This document shows positions 45,126 through 53,515 of a stretch of DNA of 64,000 nt, piece after piece (within the stretch, counting starts at the first letter, position 1; the number at the start of each line of letters is the position of its first letter). The position numbers and the translations under genes were made by a program. The notes beneath the pieces are model-generated. The model saw only the letters and a program-made list of their open reading frames with translations. It searched no databases and had not been told where the DNA came from. Source of the stretch: Myxococcus stipitatus (GTDB lineage Bacteria > Myxococcota > Myxococcia > Myxococcales > Myxococcaceae); NCBI RefSeq assembly GCF_021412625.1, contig NZ_JAKCFI010000007.1:248001-312000 (forward strand), given 5' to 3'.

Positions 45126-47288
45126 TCAGCCCTTCTTGTCGGCGGCCGGGCGGCCCTCGCTGCCCGCCAGCGCCTTGAGGGCCGACGCCGCGTCCACCGC
45201 GCCCGGAGTCATCCGGTGCAGCAGCGCCGCCACGGCCAGGTTCTGCGCGTCGTTGCTCAGCCCCGGCTTGGAGAGGATCTCCTTCAGGTCCGCCGGCAGG
45301 TCCTTCTCACCGTTGAGGTAGCCCCCGAGCGCCTTCTTCAGGGCCTCGCCGTGGTCCAGCGCGCCGTCCACCGCGCTGCCGAAGGACACCGCCTTGACGA
45401 AGCGCTCGAAGAACTGGCCGTCGCCGCCGACGATGTTGAACTTCGCGTTGGCGAAGGCCTTGGCGAGCACCTCGGCCTGCGCGTGGGCGACGTCCTTCCG
45501 GACGCGGATGGTCTCCAGCTCCACGTCGCGCTCCTTGGCCAGCCGCAGGCGGAACTCCTCGTGCTCGCGGCCCACGCCGTCCATCAGCTTCATGGACGCG
45601 GCCTTCTCCGCCAGGCCCCGGGCCTCGGCGAGCAGCTTCTCCTGGATGGCCGCGGCCTCGGCGAGCTGCTTCTCCTTGGTGGCGAACGCCTCCGCCTCGC
45701 CGCGCTTCTGGATGGCCACCGCCTCGGCCTCCTGGACGCGCGCGTGGGCCAGGCCCTTCTCCTGCTCGCCAGCGGCCTCCGCCAGCAGCCGCTCGCGGAC
45801 GACCTGCGCCTGGGCGTGGCCCTGCTTCTCGATGGCCCCGGCCTCCGCCTCCTTCACGCGCACCTGCGCCATGCCCAGCTTCTCCGTGGCCGCGGCGTCC
45901 GCCTCCTTCACGCGGATGCCCGCCAGGCCCTCGGCGGCGGCCTCCGCCTGGATGCCCTCGGCCAGGCGCGACTTGGCCTTGGCCGTCTTGTCCGCGGCCT
46001 CCAGGTCCGCCTCGGCCAGGGTGAGCTTCTCCTTCGCGATGAACACCGCCATCTCGCTGTTGGCCTTGGCGGCGTTGACGTCCTTGACCGTCTTCTCCTG
46101 GGCCTGGGCCTCGGCGGTGATGATGAGGGCGTTCTTCTTGCGCAGGGCGTCCGACTCCACGCGCAGGTCCTTGATGCGCTCCTCCTCCTGCGCCACCGTC
46201 TTCTCCACGGCGATGCGGGCGCGCACCACGTCGGCGATGTCCTTCTTCTGCTCCTCGACGGCGCGCTCCTTGGCGATGCGCTCCAGCTCCGTGTCGCGCT
46301 CACGGCCGATGGCCGCCAGCGAGCGGGCGCGCTCGACGTTCTCCGCCTCGACGCTCACCTCGCGCTCGCGCTGCTTCTGGGCCACCTCGATGTCGCGCGT
46401 CTTGTGCTGCTCCTGGACGAGGATCTCCTGCTCGGCCTTGATGCGGGCCAGCTGGGCGCGCGAGTACTCGCTCTGCTTGACCAGCTCCGCCTCGGCCGTC
46501 TCGCGGGCCTGCACGCTCTCGATGGCGCGCTTCTGCTTCGCGGCGGCCTCCTCGCGCTGGCGCTCCAGCTCGAAGATGCTCTCGTCCGCTTCCACGTTGC
46601 GCTTGGTCACCGCCTGGCGCTCGCTCTGGCGCAGCTCGTTGGTGACGACGTTGTGCTCGGTGGTGAGCTTGGTGATCTTCCGGATGCCCTCGGCGTCCAG
46701 GATGTTGTCCTTGTCGAGCATCTCCACCGGGGTCTGCTCCAGGAAGTCGATGGCGCAGTCCTCCAGCATGTACCCGTTGAGGTCCTTGCCGATGACGTCG
46801 ACGACCTGGTCCTTGATCTTCGCGCGCTGGGTGTAGAGGTCGACGAAGTCGAAGCTCTTGCCCACCGTCTTGAGCGCCTCGGAGAACTTGGCCTCGAAGA
46901 GCTTCTCCAGCGTCTCCTGGTCGCTGGCGCGCTGGCAGCCGATGGACTGCGCCACCTTGAGCACGTCCTCGCGCGTCTTGTTCACGCGCACGAAGAAGGT
47001 GACCTTGATGTCCGCCCGGATGTTGTCCTGGCAGATGAGGCCCTCCTTGCCGCGCCGGTCGATCTCCACCGTCTTCAGGGAGATGTCCATCACCTCGGCG
47101 CGGTTGATGATGGGAAACACCACCGCGCCGGTGAAGGTGACGAGCGGCTCGCTCTTCAGCGTGTTGACGATGAGCACCTTGCCCTGGTCCACCTGCCGGT
47201 ACAACCGGACGATGGTGAGCAGGATGCCGCTGAGAAGGATGAGGCCGCCGACGCCGGCGGCGATCGCGGTAACTGGATCCATGGCCAT
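45126..47288 (-). CDS. Long flotillin (SPFH/band 7) protein, YqiK-like
   Basis: 720 residues; the second ATG at 47282 is at a better distance from AGGAA. One N-terminal membrane span (AIAAGVGGLILLSGILLTIV), then the SPFH domain (~25-190: QGKVLIVNTLKSEPLVTFTG, ADIKVTFFVRVNKTREDVLK, GYMLEDCAIDFLEQTP). From ~200 to ~620 is an uninterrupted, Glu/Ala-rich coiled coil with EAEA-type repeats, such as IRVKEADAAATEKLGMA and VRVKEAEAGAIEKQGHA. It is longer than typical flotillins (~450-550). Flotillins oligomerise and organise ordered membrane domains. Encoded between the OB-fold membrane protein and the AAA+ ATPase. Confidence 0.9.
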   Translation of the reverse strand: MAMDPVTAIAAGVGGLILLSGILLTIVRLYRQVDQGKVLIVNTLKSEPLVTFTGAVVFPIINRAEVMDISLKTVEIDRRGKEGLICQDNIRADIKVTFFVRVNKTREDVLKVAQSIGCQRASDQETLEKLFEAKFSEALKTVGKSFDFVDLYTQRAKIKDQVVDVIGKDLNGYMLEDCAIDFLEQTPVEMLDKDNILDAEGIRKITKLTTEHNVVTNELRQSERQAVTKRNVEADESIFELERQREEAAAKQKRAIESVQARETAEAELVKQSEYSRAQLARIKAEQEILVQEQHKTRDIEVAQKQREREVSVEAENVERARSLAAIGRERDTELERIAKERAVEEQKKDIADVVRARIAVEKTVAQEEERIKDLRVESDALRKKNALIITAEAQAQEKTVKDVNAAKANSEMAVFIAKEKLTLAEADLEAADKTAKAKSRLAEGIQAEAAAEGLAGIRVKEADAAATEKLGMAQVRVKEAEAGAIEKQGHAQAQVVRERLLAEAAGEQEKGLAHARVQEAEAVAIQKRGEAEAFATKEKQLAEAAAIQEKLLAEARGLAEKAASMKLMDGVGREHEEFRLRLAKERDVELETIRVRKDVAHAQAEVLAKAFANAKFNIVGGDGQFFERFVKAVSFGSAVDGALDHGEALKKALGGYLNGEKDLPADLKEILSKPGLSNDAQNLAVAALLHRMTPGAVDAASALKALAGSEGRPAADKKG

Positions 47289-47399
47289 TTCCTGACGAGT
47301 GGTGACAGCGGGCCTTGTATCAGGCGCTGGAGATCCCCCGCAAAAGCCCTCCAGCGTCGAAAGGGTCGGTCGCTCCCCCTGAGCGGACCCTGGTCTGCA

Positions 47400-48191
47400 T
47401 CAGCCGCGTGACTTGACCCGCGCGAGCGCCGCGGCCCGTGCGGGGTCGCGCAGCTGCTCGAGTTCCTCCGGAACGAGCCAGTCCACCGGCTCCACTTCGT
47501 AGACATCGCGCGCGGCGTCGTACGCGAGGATGAGCGCCGGATCTCCGCGCTTGAGTTCGTTCGCCTTGGCGCACACGACGTGCAGGAGCATGCCCGCGCC
47601 GCCGTCCTCGAGGGTGGCGTGGCCGCTGGTGCCCGTCACGCCGCCGCTGGAGATGGTGCACACGCGGCCCATCAGCGAGTCGCGGCCCGGGGCCTTCTTC
47701 GCCACGAAGACGGGGCGCAGCGGCCGGACGGCGAGCCCGGCGGCCACGGTGGCCACCATGAAGCACAGCACGCCCAGCGCGCTGCTCACGAGCCACGAGG
47801 GCAGGTAGGGCCCCAGCGCCGCGTGCACGGGCCCGGCGCTCGACACGGACAGGAACCAGGAGATGAACGCGACCAGGCTCACGGAGACCGTGAGCGGGAT
47901 TCCGGCGAACCCCAGCGCGGAGAGCAGGCCCCCGTCCAGGTGTGCGTCATGGTCATGCGCGCCCAGCGCCTTGCCACCCGCCTCCACCGCCCCGCCCAGC
48001 GCCTTGCCACCCGCCTCCACCGCCCCGCCCAGCGCCTTGCCACCCGCCTCCAGGTGCAGGTCCCCGCCATCCAGGATGTCGATCCCCACCGCGCCGATGA
48101 TGACGAACAGCCAGTACGTCATCACCACGCCCAGGACGATGGTGAAGATGGCGGTGGGGAACGCGAGGATGGCGTCGAGAAATGGCGTCAT
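47400..48191 (-). CDS. OB-fold membrane partner of flotillin (YqiJ/NfeD-like)
   Basis: 263 residues from ATG 48191 (MTPFLDAILAFPTAIFTIVL). Three or four membrane spans: FPTAIFTIVLGVVMTYWLFV, GIPLTVSVSLVAFISWFLSV, and SALGVLCFMVATVAAGLAV. The C-terminal ~75 residues are a soluble OB-fold (LMGRVCTISSGGVTGTSGHA, GMLLHVVCAKANELKRGDPA, LILAYDAARDVYEVEP), the NfeD/YqiJ arrangement. Between spans 1 and 2 is a loop made of an 11-residue tandem repeat, GGKALGGAVEA, then GAHDHDAH, which could bind metal. Such proteins are conserved partners of flotillins. It is the first gene of the unit. Confidence 0.82.
   Translation of the reverse strand: MTPFLDAILAFPTAIFTIVLGVVMTYWLFVIIGAVGIDILDGGDLHLEAGGKALGGAVEAGGKALGGAVEAGGKALGAHDHDAHLDGGLLSALGFAGIPLTVSVSLVAFISWFLSVSSAGPVHAALGPYLPSWLVSSALGVLCFMVATVAAGLAVRPLRPVFVAKKAPGRDSLMGRVCTISSGGVTGTSGHATLEDGGAGMLLHVVCAKANELKRGDPALILAYDAARDVYEVEPVDWLVPEELEQLRDPARAAALARVKSRG
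47965..48052 (-). repeat. 33-bp tandem repeat in the flotillin-partner gene
   Basis: Two exact 33-bp units (47965-47997, 47998-48030) and a 22-bp partial third, coding GGKALGGAVEA in the loop between the first and second membrane span. Exact copies keep the reading frame, so copy-number change would lengthen or shorten the loop without breaking the gene. Confidence 0.85.
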
Positions 48192-48353
48192 CGGCGCCCC
48201 GGACTCTAATCGACGCACACACCCGCCGAAAACCCCGCCCGGCGATTTCCTGGCCGGGCGGGAAGCAGGCTGGCGGGCCGGAACGACCCAGCCCGCGACG
48301 CATTTTGCAACCCGGTGGCCCCTGGCCCCAGGCCAGGGTGCCCCCGCGCAGGC

Positions 48354-49409
48354 TCAGATGGGGACGATCTCCACGACGCTGGGCGGCATGTACGTGGGAA
48401 CCACGCGCTGGACGCGCAGGCCCGCCTTTTCGGCCAGCGCGGTGTACTCGGGGCCGGTGCGCTCGCGCCCCCCGACGATGACGAGCATGGCCATGTCGTA
48501 GAGGTTTCCGAAGTGCGGGATGTTGTCGCCCGGCAGCACGGTCTCCACGATGAGCAGCTTCGAGTCCGGCTTCATCGCCGCGCGGATGTTGGACAGGATG
48601 CGCAGGCTGCGCTCGTCGTCCCAGTCGTGGATGATCTGCGACAGGACGTAGATGTCGTAGCCCGGGGGGATGCTCTCGAAGAAGTCGCCCTCCAGCACCT
48701 CCGTGCGCTGTGACAGGCCCAGCTCCTTGAGCCGCGCGGTGGCCTCGTGTTTCACGTGAGGCAGCTCGTAGATGGCGCCCCGCATCGACGGGTGGGCCTG
48801 GAGGATGCGCGCCAGCAGCGTCCCCGTTCCGCCGCCCACGTCGACCACCGACTTCGCGCCCGAGAAGTCATACGCCCCCACCACGGCGGGCGCGTTGAGG
48901 CTCTGATACGCGGCCATGCTCGTGTTGAAGATCTCCGCGACCTCGCGATCCTTGGCGAGGTAGTCGAAGAAGGGCATGCCCATGAACTTGTCGATGGTCG
49001 GCTGCCCCGTCTTCAACGCGGTGGCGAGGTCTCCCCAGGCCTGCCACGACAACAGCAGGCCGTGCGCGCGGAGCGAGCCGTAGACGGAGTCCGGGTTCTC
49101 CTTGCGCAACAGCTGCCCCATCTCCGTGAGGCTGAAGCGCTCCGTCTTGTCGTCGCGATACAGGATGCCCAGGCCGCTCACCAGCCGCAGCAGGCGCCGC
49201 AGCGACTGCGCATGCGTCTTGCTGGCCTCCGCGAGCTCCTCGACCGTCTTCTGCCCGTCGCCGATGATGTCCGCGATTTCCAGCTCGGCCATGATCTGCA
49301 GGCAGCGAGACACCCAGAAGCCATACACCATCTGGGTCATCACCGCGGTCGGTGAGGCGGCGTCGGGAGCAGGAGACGGGGCGCTGCTGGGACGAGGCTG
49401 CTGGCTCAT
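48354..49409 (-). CDS. SAM-dependent O-methyltransferase
   Basis: 351 residues. The start (MVYGFWVSRCLQIMAELEIA, DIIGDGQKTVEELAEA) is the dimerisation/winged-helix domain of plant-type O-methyltransferases; the catalytic domain has the SAM motif I SVVDVGGGTGTLLARIL (~187-203), motif II TEVLEGDFFESIPPGYDIYV and the typical LSQIIHDWDDERSLRILSNI (catalytic His in HDWDD). Members methylate phenolic or polyketide hydroxyls in secondary metabolism; substrate unknown. Single-gene unit, divergent from the oxygenase-like gene. Confidence 0.88.
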   Translation of the reverse strand: MSQQPRPSSAPSPAPDAASPTAVMTQMVYGFWVSRCLQIMAELEIADIIGDGQKTVEELAEASKTHAQSLRRLLRLVSGLGILYRDDKTERFSLTEMGQLLRKENPDSVYGSLRAHGLLLSWQAWGDLATALKTGQPTIDKFMGMPFFDYLAKDREVAEIFNTSMAAYQSLNAPAVVGAYDFSGAKSVVDVGGGTGTLLARILQAHPSMRGAIYELPHVKHEATARLKELGLSQRTEVLEGDFFESIPPGYDIYVLSQIIHDWDDERSLRILSNIRAAMKPDSKLLIVETVLPGDNIPHFGNLYDMAMLVIVGGRERTGPEYTALAEKAGLRVQRVVPTYMPPSVVEIVPI

Positions 49410-49517
49410 TCAGGGACCTTGCGCGGGAAAGGAGTCACGGCAATTCTGGAACCCAAAAGGTAGGCTGTAAAAGCACTATCCGTCACTTCCCTCGAAATAA
49501 CAGGTAGCCCAGAGTCT

Positions 49518-50207
49518 GTGCGCGCCTTCATCACCCACCGGGAGTCGCTGCCCGTCGACGAGCTCAACGCGCTGCGAGACGCGTTGCTCGGCTCGGGCTT
49601 CGTCGCGCGCAGTCCGCTGATGGGGACGTTTCGCGCGAGTCGGGGCTTCGCCTTCATCTTCACACACGAAGGACGCGCCACGCTGGAGGAGCGCTTTCCG
49701 TTCCTGCGGGCCTACCTCGCGAGGGTGCTCGCGCCAGAGAGCGCGCGGGGGTTGCGGCCCTGGTGGGAGCGACTGCTGGGGCGCCCTCCGCCGCCGGTCC
49801 CCAATGCCTTCTACCTGAACCTGCTGTTGCTCGACGCCGGCACGCCGGTGGGACGACACATCGACGCGACGCTCCAGGAGCCCAGCGGCATGCCCGGGGT
49901 TACGCCCCATCACGTGAGCGTCCTGTACCTGCAGATGCCTCGCGGCGCGGCGGGAGGCGCCCTGCGCTTGTTCGAGGACCAGCGCCCCGTGGGCGAGGTA
50001 CATCCGCACCCAGGGGTCCTCGTGCACTTCCGAGGAGACCTGCAGCACGAGGTGCAGCCCTTCATCGGCGGTGAGCCCGAGGCGCTCCGAGCGAGCCTGG
50101 TCTGCGAGCAATACGTCTTCCCTCCGGAGGCGCTGGCGCGGCTGCCCACGTTCCGCATCCAGTCCAAGGCGGGCTTCGCCGCGTACCTCGCCGACCGGGC
50201 GAGATGA
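49518..50207 (+). CDS. 2-oxoglutarate/Fe(II) oxygenase-like protein
   Basis: 229 residues, GTG start. Double-stranded beta-helix signatures are present: PVGRHIDATLQE with H-x-D (~114-116), then VSVLYLQMPRGAAGGALRLF, HPHPGVLVHFRGDLQHEVQP (distal His ~177) and a following R (~192), suggesting the H-x-D...H triad and a 2-oxoglutarate-binding Arg. That order fits prolyl-hydroxylase-like enzymes. The substrate is unknown. Divergent from the methyltransferase, with an A/T-rich 108-bp promoter region between. Confidence 0.75.
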   Translation: MRAFITHRESLPVDELNALRDALLGSGFVARSPLMGTFRASRGFAFIFTHEGRATLEERFPFLRAYLARVLAPESARGLRPWWERLLGRPPPPVPNAFYLNLLLLDAGTPVGRHIDATLQEPSGMPGVTPHHVSVLYLQMPRGAAGGALRLFEDQRPVGEVHPHPGVLVHFRGDLQHEVQPFIGGEPEALRASLVCEQYVFPPEALARLPTFRIQSKAGFAAYLADRAR

Positions 50208-50287
50208 ACCGGGGTTCACCACACCTGGAGACTGAGCCAGAATGACGCACCGTCCGATTGGGGGCGGACCGAGTCAGGGGAGGCAAC

Positions 50288-50659
50288 GTGGCTGTCGATC
50301 CGCAGGGCACCGATATCCAGCGGTTCATCGAGGAGGACACCGGTGGGCCGATGGTGATGATGAACCTGGTGCGATTCAAGGAGGGCGGTCGCGCGTCGTT
50401 CTCCGAGTACGTGAACGCGGTCCTTCCCTTCATCGTGAAGGCCGGAGCCCAGCCACTCTATGCGGGCGACTGTTCCACACCGCTGGTGGCGGAGCCGGGG
50501 CAGACGTGGGACGCGGTGATGCTGGTGCGCTACCCCGACCGGGCGACGTTCATGAAGATGGTGACCGACCCGGAGTACCAGCGCTTCAACCACCTGCGGA
50601 CGGCCGCGCTGAGCGAGGCCGTGATGCAGGCGACGACGCCGTGGGCGAATTCGCCGTAG
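50288..50659 (+). CDS. DUF1330-like small protein
   Basis: 123 residues from the GTG at 50288, preceded by GGGGAGG; an in-frame start at 50258 would add ten codons. Ferredoxin-like dimeric alpha-beta barrel pattern: GPMVMMNLVRFKEGGRASFS, EYVNAVLPFIVKAGAQPLYA and DAVMLVRYPDRATFMKMVTD followed by PEYQRFNHLRTAAL. The family is of unknown function and may be related to EthD/ABM monooxygenase-like proteins. Convergent with the amidase gene, 13 bp apart. Confidence 0.8.
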   Translation: MAVDPQGTDIQRFIEEDTGGPMVMMNLVRFKEGGRASFSEYVNAVLPFIVKAGAQPLYAGDCSTPLVAEPGQTWDAVMLVRYPDRATFMKMVTDPEYQRFNHLRTAALSEAVMQATTPWANSP

Positions 50660-50672
50660 TCCCCACGCGGCG

Positions 50673-52343
50673 TCAGCGGCCGGCCACCCGCGCCAGGTCG
50701 GCCGTGGACGCGAAGGCGGGCGGGCGACGCGCGGGAGCGGCCCGTTCGAACGCGTAGGCGAGCTTCAGCAGCGTGGGCTCGCTCCAGGCCCGGCCGATGA
50801 AGGACAGGCCCACCGGGAGCCCGTGCACGTCGCCGGCGGGCACGGTGAGGCTGGGATGGCCGGCGACCGCGGCGGGCGTGGTGCTGCTGCCGAGCCAGTG
50901 GTCGCCGTTGACGAGGTCGATGAGCCCCGGCGGGGCCATGGTCGGCGCGACGAGCGCGTCCAGCCGGTGCTCGCGCATCACCGCGTCGATGCCCTGCTCC
51001 CGCGCCAGCTTCCGGCTGGTGGCCTTCGCCTTGAGGTACTTGCGGTCCGTGAGCGGGCCCCGCTCCTGGGCCATGTGGAACAGCTCCTGACCGAAGTACG
51101 CCAGCTCGGTGGCGCGGTGCTCCTCGTTGAAGCGGATGAGGTCCGCGAGCGTGCGCAGCGTCGTGCGCTCTCCCAGGCTCGCGAGCCAGGCCTCGATGCC
51201 CGCCTTGAACTCGTAGAGCAACACCTCGAACTCGGGGTCGTCGAGCTGCTTCGCCGTGGCGATGGGCGCGGGGTCGACGAGCGTGGCGCCGCGCGACTTC
51301 ATCAGCGCCAGGGCCTCGTCGATGCAGGCGTCCGTGGCGGCGTGGTAGCCGAAGAAGGGGCCCCGGAGCACGCCGATGCGCGCGCCTCGCAGGCCCTCCG
51401 GGTCGAGGAACGTCGTGTAGTCCGCGCTCGCGTGGGCCTGGCTGGCGGCGGTCGCGGCGTCGGTGGGGTCCACGCCCGCGAGCACGGACAGCAGCGCCGC
51501 GGCGTCCGCGACCGTCCTCGCCATGGGGCCGGCGGTGTCCTGGCTGTGGGAGATGGGGATGATGCCGGAGCGGCTGACGAGCCCGACGGTCGGCTTGAGC
51601 CCGACCAGCGAGCACGCGGCGGACGGAGACAGGATGGAGCCGTCCGTCTCGGTCCCCACGGAGACGGCGCAGAAGCTGGCGGCGGTGGCCGCGCCGGAGC
51701 CGGAGCTGGAACCCGACGGCGTGCGGTCCAGGGCATAGGGGTTGCGGCACTGCCCTCCCCGTCCGCTCCAACCGCTCGTGGAACGCGTGGACCGGAAGTT
51801 GGCCCACTCGCTCAGGTTCGTCTTGCCGAGGATGACCGCGCCCGCGGCGCGCAGGCGTTGGACGAGGAAGGCGTCCCGCGAAGGCACCGCCCCCACGAGC
51901 GCCAACGAACCGGCGGTGGTCTGCATGCGGTCCGCGGTGGCGATGTTGTCCTTGATGAGGACGGGGATGCCGTGCAGCGGGCCCCGGGCGCCCTTCGCCG
52001 CGCGCTCCGCGTCGAGCGCCTCGGCGATGGCGAGCGCGTCCGGGTTCAGTTCGATGACGGAGCACAGCGGCAGCGGCCCGGTCCGGTCGAGGGAGTGGAT
52101 GCGTTCCAGGTAGCGCTCGGTGAGCCCGCGCGCGGTGTATCGGCCGGTCCGCATCCCCTCCCGCAGGTCGGCGACGGTGGCCTCGGCGAGCTCGAAGGGC
52201 CTGGCGACCTCGGGAGCCGCGCGCGGCTCGGACGAGGCATGCGCGTCCATCGCCACGAGCGCGGTGGCCGCGGCGCTCGTCCCCAGGAAGGCGCGGCGGG
52301 TCAGCTCCACGGGAGCACGTGCGGGCACGGTGGGCTTGGTCAT
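50673..52343 (-). CDS. Tat-exported amidase (amidase signature family)
   Basis: 556 residues. ATG 52343 gives a twin-arginine signal: VELTRRAFLGTSAAATALVA. Amidase signature triad: Lys in HGIPVLIKDNIAT (~131), and the Ser-rich DRTPSGSSSGSGAATAASF then GTETDGSILSPSAACSLVGL (cis-Ser and nucleophile Ser, ~205-240). It hydrolyses carboxylic amides; the natural substrate cannot be told. The protein should be folded in the cytoplasm and exported. Divergent from the patatin gene. Confidence 0.92.
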   Translation of the reverse strand: MTKPTVPARAPVELTRRAFLGTSAAATALVAMDAHASSEPRAAPEVARPFELAEATVADLREGMRTGRYTARGLTERYLERIHSLDRTGPLPLCSVIELNPDALAIAEALDAERAAKGARGPLHGIPVLIKDNIATADRMQTTAGSLALVGAVPSRDAFLVQRLRAAGAVILGKTNLSEWANFRSTRSTSGWSGRGGQCRNPYALDRTPSGSSSGSGAATAASFCAVSVGTETDGSILSPSAACSLVGLKPTVGLVSRSGIIPISHSQDTAGPMARTVADAAALLSVLAGVDPTDAATAASQAHASADYTTFLDPEGLRGARIGVLRGPFFGYHAATDACIDEALALMKSRGATLVDPAPIATAKQLDDPEFEVLLYEFKAGIEAWLASLGERTTLRTLADLIRFNEEHRATELAYFGQELFHMAQERGPLTDRKYLKAKATSRKLAREQGIDAVMREHRLDALVAPTMAPPGLIDLVNGDHWLGSSTTPAAVAGHPSLTVPAGDVHGLPVGLSFIGRAWSEPTLLKLAYAFERAAPARRPPAFASTADLARVAGR

Positions 52344-52449
52344 GATGGCGGGCAGTAGAGCAGCGCGTCCCGGACGGTCGCAAGCCAGGGGGGCGGCGGC
52401 GTGAAATGCCCGTGGCTCCACGCCGCGCCTGTTACGGTGAGTCCTCGCG

Positions 52450-53508
52450 ATGACCTCTCATCTGACGCTGCTGGCGGGCCCCGATGCCCTGCGCCTCATC
52501 CGAGAGCGCGGGCTGCGGGGAGAAGACGTCGACGTCGTTCCCGGGGCCTCCGGAGGGCCGAAGTGGCTCGTGCTCGCCGGGTTGGATCGCGCCCTGTTCG
52601 GTGACCTGTTCAAGGGCCGGACGCGTCCGCTGCACCTCATCGGCAGCTCCATCGGGAGCTGGCGGCTGGCCTGCCTGGCCCAGAAGGACCCGGTGGCGGC
52701 GCTGCGACGCTTCGAGGCGGCCTACATCGACCAGCGATACCCGCCCAAGCCGCCCCCCTCGCTGGTGAGCGAGACGAGCGAGCGGATCCTCGACGCGCTG
52801 CTGGGGGACGAAGGCGTGGAGGAGATCCTCCATCACCCCTGGGCGCGGCTCCACGTCGTCACCGCCTTGTGTCGGGGGGCCGTGGGTGTGGAGCAGCCCC
52901 AGGTGCAGATGCTGGGGCTCGCGCTGTGCGCCATGGGCAACGTGGTGAGCCGGGGCTCGCTGGGGCTGCACCTGCGGCGCGTCATCTTCCACAGCGCGGG
53001 CGACGACAGCCCGTTCGCGGGGCTGAAGGACTTCCCGTCCCTCCACCTGTCGCTGACGCGGGAGAACCTCCGCCACGCGTTGATCGCCTCGGGCTCCATC
53101 CCCATGGTGCTCAGCGGCGTGCGGATTCCGGGCGCGCGGCCCGGCGTGTATCGGGATGGTGGCATCATCGACTACCACCTGGACCTGGACTTCGGTCCGG
53201 GAGCGGGGCTGGTGCTGTATCCGCACTTCTATCCGTACGTGGTGCCCGGCTGGTTCGACAAGGGGCTGCCCTGGCGCCGCGCCCGGCCCGCGAACTTCCG
53301 TCGCGCCCTGCTGATCGCCCCCTCCGAGGAGCTGGTGGCGCGACTCCCCGGTGGACGGATTCCGGACCGCAAGGACTTCGAGCGGATGGGCGACACGGAG
53401 CGCGTCCGCGCCTGGAACCAGGTCGTCTCCGAGAGCGAGCGGATGGGCGACGAGCTCCTGGAGCTGATGGCGACGGGCAGGCTCGCCGAGCACGTGCGGC
53501 CGCTCTGA
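52450..53508 (+). CDS. Patatin-like phospholipase
   Basis: 352 residues. Patatin elements: oxyanion-hole loop VVPGASGGPKWLVLAGLDRA (~28-48), nucleophile elbow LIGSSIGSWRL with G-S-S-I-G (Ser ~66), and a catalytic-Asp motif YRDGGIIDYH (~233-242). No signal peptide is seen, so it acts in the cytoplasm or is exported by another route; bacterial patatins include effector phospholipases that degrade phosphoglycerides. Tail-to-tail with the antiporter gene, 7 bp apart. Confidence 0.8.
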   Translation: MTSHLTLLAGPDALRLIRERGLRGEDVDVVPGASGGPKWLVLAGLDRALFGDLFKGRTRPLHLIGSSIGSWRLACLAQKDPVAALRRFEAAYIDQRYPPKPPPSLVSETSERILDALLGDEGVEEILHHPWARLHVVTALCRGAVGVEQPQVQMLGLALCAMGNVVSRGSLGLHLRRVIFHSAGDDSPFAGLKDFPSLHLSLTRENLRHALIASGSIPMVLSGVRIPGARPGVYRDGGIIDYHLDLDFGPGAGLVLYPHFYPYVVPGWFDKGLPWRRARPANFRRALLIAPSEELVARLPGGRIPDRKDFERMGDTERVRAWNQVVSESERMGDELLELMATGRLAEHVRPL

Positions 53509-53515
53509 GCTCCCG

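Noticed and set aside
45099-47411. 770-codon plus-strand frame opposite the flotillin.
   Set aside because: Leu/Gly/Val repeats are the antisense image of the Glu/Ala coiled coil.
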